From positions 1 to 14,903 of the forward strand of contig DAOVGU010000238.1 in NCBI GenBank assembly GCA_030672255.1: a stretch of 14,903 nucleotides of DNA, read 5' to 3'. Below, piece after piece: positions 1-5,895 of the stretch (position 1 is the stretch's first letter; every line of letters starts with the position of its first letter). Position numbers and translations under genes: made by a program. This stretch comes from a bacterium (GTDB taxonomy: Bacteria > Ratteibacteria > UBA8468). The notes under the pieces are model-generated. The model had not been told where the DNA came from. It searched no databases and saw only the letters and a list, made by a program, of their open reading frames with translations.

Positions 1-44
1 TCTCCCACAATCTTCTTAATTCCATCTTGTGGTAAATTAATCAA

Positions 45-186
45 ACGCAGATTTCACAGATGACACAGTTTGTCATTGCGAGCGAACAAAGTGAGTGTGG
101 CAATCCCTCGCTTCTTTGAGATTGCTTCGTCAGCCATTGGCTTCCTCGCAATGACAGTTGCACTGTTGTCTGCTGTTATTCTGCGT
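45..186. repeat. Nested inverted-repeat element, copy 1
   Basis: This gene-free stretch downstream of the last lipoprotein gene is a composite repeat. Outer arms ACGCAGA (45-51) and TCTGCGT (180-186) are inverted. Inside lies an inner element (71-156). A short palindrome follows the inner right arm: ACAGT 154-158 with ACTGT 162-166. The same architecture, in reverse orientation, lies between accB and accC at 9743-9920; shared blocks include GCAGATTTCAC and GTGGCAATCCCTC. It looks like a dispersed non-coding genomic repeat. It has no U-run that would make it a classic terminator. The flanks at 1-44 and 187-197 show nothing I can support. Confidence 0.7.
71..156. repeat. Inner GTCATTGCGAG inverted repeat, copy 1
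   Basis: A perfect 12-bp inverted terminal pair, TGTCATTGCGAG at 71-82 and CTCGCAATGACA at 145-156, bounds an 86-bp element. Its interior (GTGGCAATCCCTC, then GAGATTGCTTCG) matches the reverse complement of the copy at 9766-9837. Similar sequences are familiar as high-copy dispersed repeats in many metagenome-derived genomes, so a MITE-like or REP-like origin is likely. No transposase is present in the window. Confidence 0.75.
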
Positions 187-197
187 CTAAAATTGGG

Positions 198-359
198 TTA
201 AGGGGACCAGCGACCCTCTACCCAGACTGCTCCTTTCCAATGGCCGGGGACCCAGACTCTGCCAGGCCGAGGGCGAGGAGAGACCACCGTAACACATCCT
301 GCAAGGAAAATAATTACCAGCAAGATAATAAAAGATAATAATCTTTTTTTGACTCTCAT
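198..359 (-). CDS. 53-residue WXXGXW-motif lipoprotein
   Basis: A small gene that is easily missed because of its length. It starts at ATG 357-359, six bases after a strong Shine-Dalgarno AAAGGAG (366-372), and stops at TAA 198-200. Residues 1-22 form a lipoprotein signal: MRVKKR, then a hydrophobic run, then the lipobox LAGC with lipidated Cys22. The mature part, only about 32 residues, carries an Arg/Pro-rich stretch and two Trp motifs, WVPGHW (36-41) and WVEGRW (46-51). These match the repeat unit of the larger protein encoded 23 bases upstream. It is therefore probably a membrane-anchored single-unit relative of that protein, co-transcribed with it. The motif belongs to the WXXGXW repeat family, whose molecular function is unknown to me. 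Gene reality rests on the SD, the lipobox and the shared motif. Confidence 0.8.
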   Translation of the reverse strand: MRVKKRLLSFIILLVIIFLAGCVTVVSPRPRPGRVWVPGHWKGAVWVEGRWSP

Positions 360-382
360 TTTCTACTCCTTTACTTATGGGA

Positions 383-976
383 TTACCATCGCCGGGGTCT
401 TGGAGGTGGAACTCTAACTTTCTTCCAATGGCCGGGAACCCAGCTGCGGTCTCTTCCTACTCCTACCCAATACCCAATAACCCAGACTCGAGGACCCGGA
501 GGTGGCTGGAGAATCCGCTCCCAATAGCCGGGAACCCAATGCCTGTCTTTCCCTTTTCCCTCCCAATAACCGGGGACCCATTTATGGGGACCTCTTGGAG
601 GGGTAACCTCTTGCCAATAGCCGGGAACCCAATGTCTTTCCTTTCCCGTTCCTTCCCAATGACCGGGGACCCATTCTCTTGGTTCTGAAGGGATGACAGT
701 TACAAACTCCCAATGGGCCGCAACCCATCCTTTCTTAGCATCCCAATAGCCTTCCACCCAGGTGCAGGGACCGGCGGGAGGAACGGTGATTACTGCCCAG
801 GCCCCACTTCTCCACTCATAGGGACCGGGAGCAGGCGCCACCACAAGAACCCATTTAGCCTCTATCTTTACCCATACCTTTCCGGTTGGAGGCTTCCTCA
901 ATTTCCCAAAACCTTCGCTACTTAAAAGAAAACAGAAAATTAAGGAAACTAACAGAATCTTTATACCTTTTTTCAT
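383..976 (-). CDS. Exported WXXGXW tandem-repeat protein
   Basis: A 197-residue Trp-rich protein. Residues 1-24 look like a Sec signal peptide (MKKGIK then a hydrophobic run ending near GFG). The rest is built from about four tandem units of 29-32 residues, near 73-101, 102-132, 133-164 and 165-196. Each carries two W-x-x-G-x-W motifs (mostly WVPGYW or WVPGHW) separated by a basic/Gly spacer, and the last three end in a Pro-rich linker. This matches the WXXGXW repeat family (BcpO-related). Function is unknown; a surface or periplasmic binding role is only a guess. The ATG follows a G-rich SD (GGGGGGTG, 4-base spacing). The protein ends on Trp197, exactly where a further unit would begin, so unit loss at the 3' end is possible. 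It follows the NlpC-like gene by 70 bases and precedes the 53-residue lipoprotein. Confidence 0.85.
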   Translation of the reverse strand: MKKGIKILLVSLIFCFLLSSEGFGKLRKPPTGKVWVKIEAKWVLVVAPAPGPYEWRSGAWAVITVPPAGPCTWVEGYWDAKKGWVAAHWEFVTVIPSEPREWVPGHWEGTGKERHWVPGYWQEVTPPRGPHKWVPGYWEGKGKDRHWVPGYWERILQPPPGPRVWVIGYWVGVGRDRSWVPGHWKKVRVPPPRPRRW

Positions 977-1020
977 TTTTCACCCCCCCATTTGTTAATA
1001 CACACAGAGCCAGATGTAGT

Positions 1021-1039
1021 GCGAGGCTTTTAGCCTCGC
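1021..1039. other. Short stem-loop in intergenic gap
   Basis: GCGAGGC (1021-1027) and GCCTCGC (1033-1039) form a 7-8 bp hairpin just downstream of the stop of the NlpC-like gene. No U-run follows on the minus strand, so it is not a classic intrinsic terminator. It may stabilise the mRNA 3' end, attenuate transcription into the WXXGXW gene, or be a small dispersed palindrome. Confidence 0.5.
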
Positions 1040-1046
1040 TAATTTA

Positions 1047-3182
1047 TTAAGCCGGATTCTCTTCTGCTTTCTTCTCCTTAAAATCATATCTGAATCTGTC
1101 AAACCATGTTGTAGGTTCTCCTTCCTCATAAGGAAACTCTATCGTAACCTTCCACCTTTCCTCGCCACTTTCTTCGTCAACAACCCATTCTCCAGTTATA
1201 CCATTTTTCCCATCTGTATCACTGAAATGATAATCTTCATACTTCTCTGAAGTAATACTAAGAAAAGTTCTGCTCCAGATTCCTTGGTCTTCATCAAGGT
1301 AAGCAATATTGAAGCCAAAAGATACCCCATAAAAAGATGTGGCATATCCTCCACCCCCTCCGTGTCTATACTCATGGGAGGCAAAAGAATTATTATTATT
1401 ATGAGTGATAGTCACCTCATAGCCACTGGACTGCACTCCCAAATAAGCAGTGTAAGTTTCCATATCTGGATATCTAGGCGGGGAAATTAATCCCACTCCT
1501 GATATAAAAGCACTAAGAGTGCAGCCTTCAGGATTGCAAAGTGAGCAGGCATTGGAAAGAATTATCCTCAATTTCTTTGGTTTTTCACCTGGAAAAGTTA
1601 TTTTGTATCTTCCATAAGGATCACATCCAAGCCTGCAGGAACAGGGACCACAGTCATAATAGTTCTGATATGGTACACCACTCCCAGAGAGAGGTGAACT
1701 ACTTTTTGCACTATTATATAAACCTTCCAATTGGGAATCACTACAGTCTCCGCTCGTGTCCCAGAAAGCATATTTATGATATCCAGTATCTGTTTGGGAA
1801 GCAGCTGTCCACCCCCCAAACACAGGCTCTATCCATCCAGCTTTTGGTTGAGGATCACCACAACCGCTAGGGCTACAATCACTATGAACAGTAATACCAT
1901 CTTTCTCTCCAGCCTCCCAATCTGCTGTTGTATCAACTATCAGGCGAATGGTCTTGTAACCATAGGCATCCTTGAAGACATCTTTGCCTGCGGTTACCAT
2001 TACCAGTTTATATTGATGGGTAATGCGGTCTGCATCATCATCTTCGCTTTCAAATTCGTCTAAATCTAAGCCAAGGTTTAAGATGATATCACCGCTACCA
2101 CCCGTATCTTGAGTATCAAACTCTCCTAATTCAGTCCAGTCATTCTCTTCTGTCTCTTTATAATAGATGGCATAGACAGGTCCTTCGGGGTCTCTCTCAA
2201 AGGTTAATCTTAAATCATACCCTTCCCATTTACCTTCAGCAGAAACAGGGGATACGATTATAAAAGGCAGTGTCGTTTCTTTATAATTTCCTGCTTGGTC
2301 ATAAGCTTTAGCATGAAGGGTATATTCTTCTCCTGTTTCCAGTGAACCGGTATCATAAGAGAAGCTATAGATGTGGTCCACATCATAGTTGGTATCTGAT
2401 TCGCCTATTTCCTCTGTAGTGCCATCCGGTTTCTCAATCCAGAGTTCTGCCCGGGTCAATCCAGAGCCCTTTTTCCCATCCGAAGCATAGAATTTGATGG
2501 TAATCTCCGTTTCTTCTTCTATATTGTATATGCCTTCCAAATATTTACTGGGGGTGATGGCCTCTCCTACTTCTATAATTCCCTGTTCGTGGAAGGTAAG
2601 TTTTTCAAGTTGGGCAGAGGTGCGGAGAGACTGCCGTTTCATCTGGCGATAGGGACTTAAAGTAAACCAGGTATCATTTTTTATAATTCCTCCATTACTC
2701 CCTGGTTGCCAGGGTTCCCCTAAAGCTATCTCATAGCAGTATTCCACTAATCCATCACATCTGAAAGATTTGCCAGGACGCTTATAGCCGCGCAAGAAGT
2801 TATATTTACACTCCATTTCCATTTGCTTCTTTGCTGTATTAACAACAGTCCTTCGCTGTTGCCAGGTTAGGTTATTATTGGTTCTGACACTCCAGAAATT
2901 ACCCCCAGCACAGAACTTTTCAAAATCGCTCTTTTTTACTCCTCCCCACCCTGATTCAATTATTTTTTGGTCTTTGTCTTCTACTTCTTCACCATTTTTC
3001 CAATGCCAATAAAGCACGGCATGACCAAGAAGCCATGGAAATGGGAAGAATGCCTCTCGATAAATGGAATCTCCCTTTTCAAAGCTAACATCGGCTGATA
3101 AGAATGATTTTCCACTAAGAAAAGTTAATATAACTATGACTGGAAAGATAATAACCAGATTTCTTTTTATCACAGCGTTCAT
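1047..3182 (-). CDS. Secreted permuted NlpC/P60-like (YiiX-type) protein with Ig-like domain
   Basis: About 711 residues from ATG 3182, which overlaps the upstream stop as ATGA. A TTG nine bases earlier would add three residues but sits only three bases from the AAAGG. Residues 1-31 are a signal peptide. Residues ~35-155 fit a circularly permuted NlpC/P60 papain-like fold: an early GHAVLYW (His54), IIESGWGGV, then YNF and late FRCDGLVEYC with likely nucleophile Cys142. His before Cys is the permuted YiiX/YaeF-type order. An Ig-like module follows (~220-310, containing AKAYDQAGNY). The C-terminal ~270 residues are Cys-rich (CGPCSCRLGC, CSLCNPEGC), poly-Asn and Gly rich, with no family I recognise. 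Likely cell-wall or lipid amidase/peptidase activity outside the cytoplasm. Substrate unknown; the catalytic call rests on motifs only. Confidence 0.72.
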   Translation of the reverse strand: MNAVIKRNLVIIFPVIVILTFLSGKSFLSADVSFEKGDSIYREAFFPFPWLLGHAVLYWHWKNGEEVEDKDQKIIESGWGGVKKSDFEKFCAGGNFWSVRTNNNLTWQQRRTVVNTAKKQMEMECKYNFLRGYKRPGKSFRCDGLVEYCYEIALGEPWQPGSNGGIIKNDTWFTLSPYRQMKRQSLRTSAQLEKLTFHEQGIIEVGEAITPSKYLEGIYNIEEETEITIKFYASDGKKGSGLTRAELWIEKPDGTTEEIGESDTNYDVDHIYSFSYDTGSLETGEEYTLHAKAYDQAGNYKETTLPFIIVSPVSAEGKWEGYDLRLTFERDPEGPVYAIYYKETEENDWTELGEFDTQDTGGSGDIILNLGLDLDEFESEDDDADRITHQYKLVMVTAGKDVFKDAYGYKTIRLIVDTTADWEAGEKDGITVHSDCSPSGCGDPQPKAGWIEPVFGGWTAASQTDTGYHKYAFWDTSGDCSDSQLEGLYNSAKSSSPLSGSGVPYQNYYDCGPCSCRLGCDPYGRYKITFPGEKPKKLRIILSNACSLCNPEGCTLSAFISGVGLISPPRYPDMETYTAYLGVQSSGYEVTITHNNNNSFASHEYRHGGGGGYATSFYGVSFGFNIAYLDEDQGIWSRTFLSITSEKYEDYHFSDTDGKNGITGEWVVDEESGEERWKVTIEFPYEEGEPTTWFDRFRYDFKEKKAEENPA

Positions 3183-4057
3183 CTTGTCCAAAAACCTTTA
3201 ATCATTTTCAATTTCCTTTTTCCTGTGCCATCTAAATTTACTATCCATAGAAAGGCGGGTGCAAATGGATTCTCACAGTAACATTCATAGAGTATCCTTT
3301 TGCTATCTGAGGTCCAGCGAGGAAAATTAAGACCCCAGCCTTTTTTATGAGAAGTTATACATCTTTCATTTTTTCCATCGGCATCAATAACACATAGGTT
3401 TCTACCGCTCACAAAACCTATCTTCTCTCCATCAAGGGAGTAAGTGGGATTATTATATTGAAAATCATTTTGGGCCATTTGGGTTATGACTTTTGTATCA
3501 GTATCCTTTACATAAAGTCTTCTTCCATCGCTAAAGACAACTTTCTTGCCATCGGGTGATAATGAAAAGTCAGAGCTAAACCCATACTCAATCTCTGAGC
3601 ATAATATTATAGGTTCGCTGGAGCCTTCATTAAGGTCAATCATATAGATTCCGCTTTTGTTTTCACTTCCTCCCCACCAGAAAGCAATCCTTTTTCCATC
3701 GGGAAACCACGCTGGGTTAGCTGTAGCTCCATCTGCCTCTTTGGTTGCCCTCCTGATATTTTTGCCATTAATATCTAAGAGATAGATGGTATAATGGCCC
3801 TCTTTTTCTTCGTAAGCTCTAAAGGCAATTTTCTTTCTATCAGGCGATAATGCAGCATGATCTCCTTTAATCTTTGTGTTCTTGCATTTTCCTGTACTTA
3901 AATCCATAATATAGATATACTCTCTTATTCCCGTAAAGGCAAAAATTTCTTCTGGGGTTGTTTTAGTAGGTTTAGTTTGAATGGTGCTTTGAAAACAACC
4001 ACATAAGAGTACGCCAGAAAACAGAAAGAACAAAGTTTTTCTCTTCCAAATTAGCAT
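3179..4057 (-). CDS. TolB-like PD40 beta-propeller lipoprotein
   Basis: A 292-residue protein with a lipoprotein signal: MLIWKRK, a hydrophobic run, and lipobox LCGC with Cys21. The mature part contains at least five PD40-type propeller motifs at about residues 71-79 (SPDRKKIAF), 118-126 (FPDGKRIAF), 167-175 (SPDGKKVVF), 207-215 (SLDGEKIGF) and 249-257 (TSDSKRILY). Spacing of 34-49 residues is typical of TolB/WD40-like blades. Related propellers bind peptides or act as scaffolds in the periplasm. It lacks TolB's N-terminal domain, so it is not called tolB. Its ATG lies one base after the HEAT-gene stop and its own stop overlaps the next start by ATGA, so translational coupling is likely. A scaffold or sensor for the neighbouring NlpC-like enzyme is inference only. 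Confidence 0.8.
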   Translation of the reverse strand: MLIWKRKTLFFLFSGVLLCGCFQSTIQTKPTKTTPEEIFAFTGIREYIYIMDLSTGKCKNTKIKGDHAALSPDRKKIAFRAYEEKEGHYTIYLLDINGKNIRRATKEADGATANPAWFPDGKRIAFWWGGSENKSGIYMIDLNEGSSEPIILCSEIEYGFSSDFSLSPDGKKVVFSDGRRLYVKDTDTKVITQMAQNDFQYNNPTYSLDGEKIGFVSGRNLCVIDADGKNERCITSHKKGWGLNFPRWTSDSKRILYECYCENPFAPAFLWIVNLDGTGKRKLKMIKGFWTR

Positions 4058-4058
4058 T

Positions 4059-4562
4059 TTACTTTTTTAAACCTGCTAAAATCTCTTCAAGTTTACTCTT
4101 CACCCAACTATCTCTTACTCTTTCAATTGCAGATTCTAATGGCTCTATTGCCCGAGATTCGTCCATTTCACCCAATGCTTTAGCTGACTCTAATACAACA
4201 AGTTCATCCTTATCTTCAAGAAGGGAAAGTAAAAGCAATATTGCTTCTTCGCCTCCTATCTTACCTATAGATTCTGTAGAAAATATTCTAATACTGCTGA
4301 ACATCTCTTCAGTAGTAAGCAAATTAGAAAGATGGGGAACTGCCCTCTGGTCACCTAAGTCACCTAATGCAAGAACTGCCGCAGTTTTAATATCCTCTGA
4401 GGAAAGCAGAGCTATAAGCGGTTTTACTGCTCTGGCGTTTCCTAATCTTCCCAGCGACATAATAGAACGTGTTTTCACCAATGAAGATGACTCATCAAGA
4501 AGACTAATTAATGGTTCTACTGCTCTGGCGTTTCCCAAAAAGCCCAAGGCAAAAGCAGCCAT
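4059..4562 (-). CDS. HEAT-repeat protein, 3' part of a frameshifted gene
   Basis: A 167-residue reading frame made entirely of PBS-lyase-type HEAT repeats, with units such as LGFLGNARAVEPLISLL, LGRLGNARAVKPLIALL and LGDLGDQRAVPHLSNLL spaced about 31 residues apart. The apparent ATG start lies inside a repeat, has no upstream signal peptide and no clear SD. The same frame stays open upstream to 4655 and reads KAAFTLGETGGEGAYEAL, which is a perfect continuation of the repeat pattern of the preceding gene. It is therefore almost certainly the C-terminal half of the protein beginning at 5515, separated by a one-base deletion or sequencing error at 4653-4656. HEAT repeats are protein-protein interaction scaffolds. 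If the frame is truly broken, this half may not be translated. Confidence 0.75.
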   Translation of the reverse strand: MAAFALGFLGNARAVEPLISLLDESSSLVKTRSIMSLGRLGNARAVKPLIALLSSEDIKTAAVLALGDLGDQRAVPHLSNLLTTEEMFSSIRIFSTESIGKIGGEEAILLLLSLLEDKDELVVLESAKALGEMDESRAIEPLESAIERVRDSWVKSKLEEILAGLKK

Positions 4563-4600
4563 AGACCTTACTTCCTCACTCGGGTCAGAAAGTACTAAAA

Positions 4601-5515
4601 TTAAAGCCTCATAAGCACCCTCTCCACCTGTCTCCCCAAGAGTGAAGGCAGCTTTTCAGCGCGAATAGATTCATCCTCGGTCTCATCACTTAATACAGAG
4701 ATTAAAGAAGGGGTGCTTGTAATATCCTTTATCTCAGCGATAATCTCAGCAATCATCTTGCGGAAGACAGGGTCTTTCTCCTTATCCTTAAGGACCTCTA
4801 CTAGCTCAGGTATTGCTTCTGAACCTTCTTGCATTAAGGTCTCGGCATAAGTGCAGAGACTTTCCCAGTCTCCTGATTCAAAGGCTTCTTCCATTTTCTT
4901 GGTATATTTGATTTTTACCGTTATGGTGCAGGAGTTAGTTCCGATGATGCTTCTTTCCCTGATTCTATCAATAGAAGATTCTATTCTTTGGATAATTCTC
5001 TGGTAGATAGCCATTAGTCTATCGATACATTTCTTTTTTCTTTTATTCTTGACTTTCTCTTTTAATTCTTTTAGCCATTCAATTCTTTCCTCAAATCTTT
5101 GTTTTACTTTCTCTAAGTTTTCTATGCTTTTTACCGCTCCATACAAGCGGACGGTAACGGTGAGAGTGTAATCTCCTACCTCAGTAAATTCAGGAGTAAT
5201 ATAGGTATAATATTCACCCTGGCTGAGCTGGGTTAGGGTTACAGGTGTATTCTCATCAGGGAAAGTTGCCTCGAGCTGTTTTGGTCTTATCATCACCAGT
5301 TTATCAGCTTGCTTCATCTCAATGCTGAAAAAGGCGGTTTCTTCTACGCCATATACTTCTTTATCAGTAGTGATGGTAATTTCAACTTTTTTCCTCCATT
5401 CTGGCTTTTTATACTTTTTTCTGGGCCAAGCATTAGCAGAGGTAATAAAGAAGCTTAATAGAACCAGAGACAAAAGACTAATTGACCCAACTTTCTTTAT
5501 TTTTACTGTAATCAC
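4601..5515 (-). CDS. Exported Ig-like / coiled-coil / HEAT protein, 5' part of a frameshifted gene
   Basis: A 304-residue frame. Residues 1-29 are a Sec signal peptide (cleavage near SANA-W). Residues ~40-130 look like a beta-sandwich (VEITITTDKEVYG to YTLTVTVRLYG), ~135-195 are a charged helical or coiled-coil stretch rich in Lys/Glu/Arg, and HEAT repeats begin near 215 (AIPELVEVLKD, STPSLISVLSD). The final 20 or so residues (KLPSLLGRQVERVLMRL) do not fit the repeat and come from reading the wrong frame. One extra A in the TGAAAAG run (minus strand) would join it to 4059-4562, giving a ~485-residue protein. The start is GTG, overlapping the upstream stop as GTGA, with a GGGGAAG SD. It is likely periplasmic or surface-exposed; specific role unknown. 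Confidence 0.8.
   Translation of the reverse strand: MITVKIKKVGSISLLSLVLLSFFITSANAWPRKKYKKPEWRKKVEITITTDKEVYGVEETAFFSIEMKQADKLVMIRPKQLEATFPDENTPVTLTQLSQGEYYTYITPEFTEVGDYTLTVTVRLYGAVKSIENLEKVKQRFEERIEWLKELKEKVKNKRKKKCIDRLMAIYQRIIQRIESSIDRIRERSIIGTNSCTITVKIKYTKKMEEAFESGDWESLCTYAETLMQEGSEAIPELVEVLKDKEKDPVFRKMIAEIIAEIKDITSTPSLISVLSDETEDESIRAEKLPSLLGRQVERVLMRL
4653..4656 (-). other. Probable one-base frameshift site in HEAT gene
   Basis: The TTTT run (AAAA on the minus strand) is where the HEAT pattern leaves the first frame and resumes in the second. Adding one A makes codons GCT GAA AAA GCT GCC TTC and a continuous protein from 5515 to 4059 (486 codons including stop). The site lacks a canonical heptameric slippery sequence, so a real deletion or a homopolymer sequencing error is more likely than programmed shifting. 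Confidence 0.8.
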
Positions 5516-5868
5516 TTTGTTTCTTCCCCTTTTAATAAATTCTCTAATTCAAGTAAGGCTTTAGATTCTTTCTCATCGATAATATTATTTTCGGACAGGA
5601 AACTTATATCATCTTTGGCTAAAGGTTCAATATCGGTAGGCAGGGGTTTCTCGCTAAGTAATGAAACAATAGTCTCTGCATCTTCTTTGGATAAAGTGAT
5701 CTTGCTTTCCAAGGAAATTTCCTTCTCCATAATGACTTCTTTTCTTTCCAACAGAGGGACAGTGGCACTTGGGCTACGGCTTTTAGAGCCAATGCTTAAC
5801 CAGACTGCAAGGCCTATTCCTGCAATAGCGATCAGTAGAAGTACTCTTGATTTAATTCTCATTTTCAT
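5512..5868 (-). CDS. Small single-membrane-span protein of unknown function
   Basis: A 118-residue protein not assignable to a family. Basic residues (MKMRIKSR) precede one hydrophobic segment at about 9-26, which is followed by a soluble part. This could be an uncleaved N-terminal anchor with the rest in the periplasm. The soluble part is acidic and helical-looking, with two similar Ser/Glu-Leu segments (SKEDAETIVSLLSEK near 60 and DIEPLAKDDISFLSENN near 80) and a Leu-rich C-terminal helix. The ATG has an AGGA four bases upstream; a second ATG two codons on is also possible. It starts 27 bases after the molybdopterin oxidoreductase stop and its own stop overlaps the HEAT-gene GTG (GTGA). It thus appears to be the first gene of the envelope block. 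Confidence 0.7.
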   Translation of the reverse strand: MKMRIKSRVLLLIAIAGIGLAVWLSIGSKSRSPSATVPLLERKEVIMEKEISLESKITLSKEDAETIVSLLSEKPLPTDIEPLAKDDISFLSENNIIDEKESKALLELENLLKGEETK

Positions 5869-5895
5869 TTATTCCTACTAAAGATAGATTGTAAT

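Noticed and set aside
1..44. Possible start of a further minus-strand gene at the left edge
   Set aside because: A short open stretch reads LINLPQDGIKKIVG or MELRRLWE, but it runs off the window after ~13 codons, has no SD and overlaps the repeat flank. Too little to support.
45..186. CRISPR array
   Set aside because: The repeats are inverted and nested, not direct repeats with regular unique spacers, and no cas gene is present.
377..925. Plus-strand open frames at 377-688 and 713-925
   Set aside because: They are antisense to the WXXGXW repeat gene, and their repeated IAGNP/MTGDP pattern simply mirrors its repeats. They have no SD or recognisable domain.
3183..3191. TTG start extending the NlpC-like protein by three residues
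   Set aside because: The spacing to AAAGG would be only three bases. ATG 3182 gives the ATGA overlap typical of this operon and an intact signal peptide.
4653..4659. Programmed -1 ribosomal frameshift in the HEAT gene
   Set aside because: The run is only four A and the T-GAA-AAG context does not allow good re-pairing of the P-site tRNA; no clear downstream stimulator is seen. Deletion or sequencing error is simpler.
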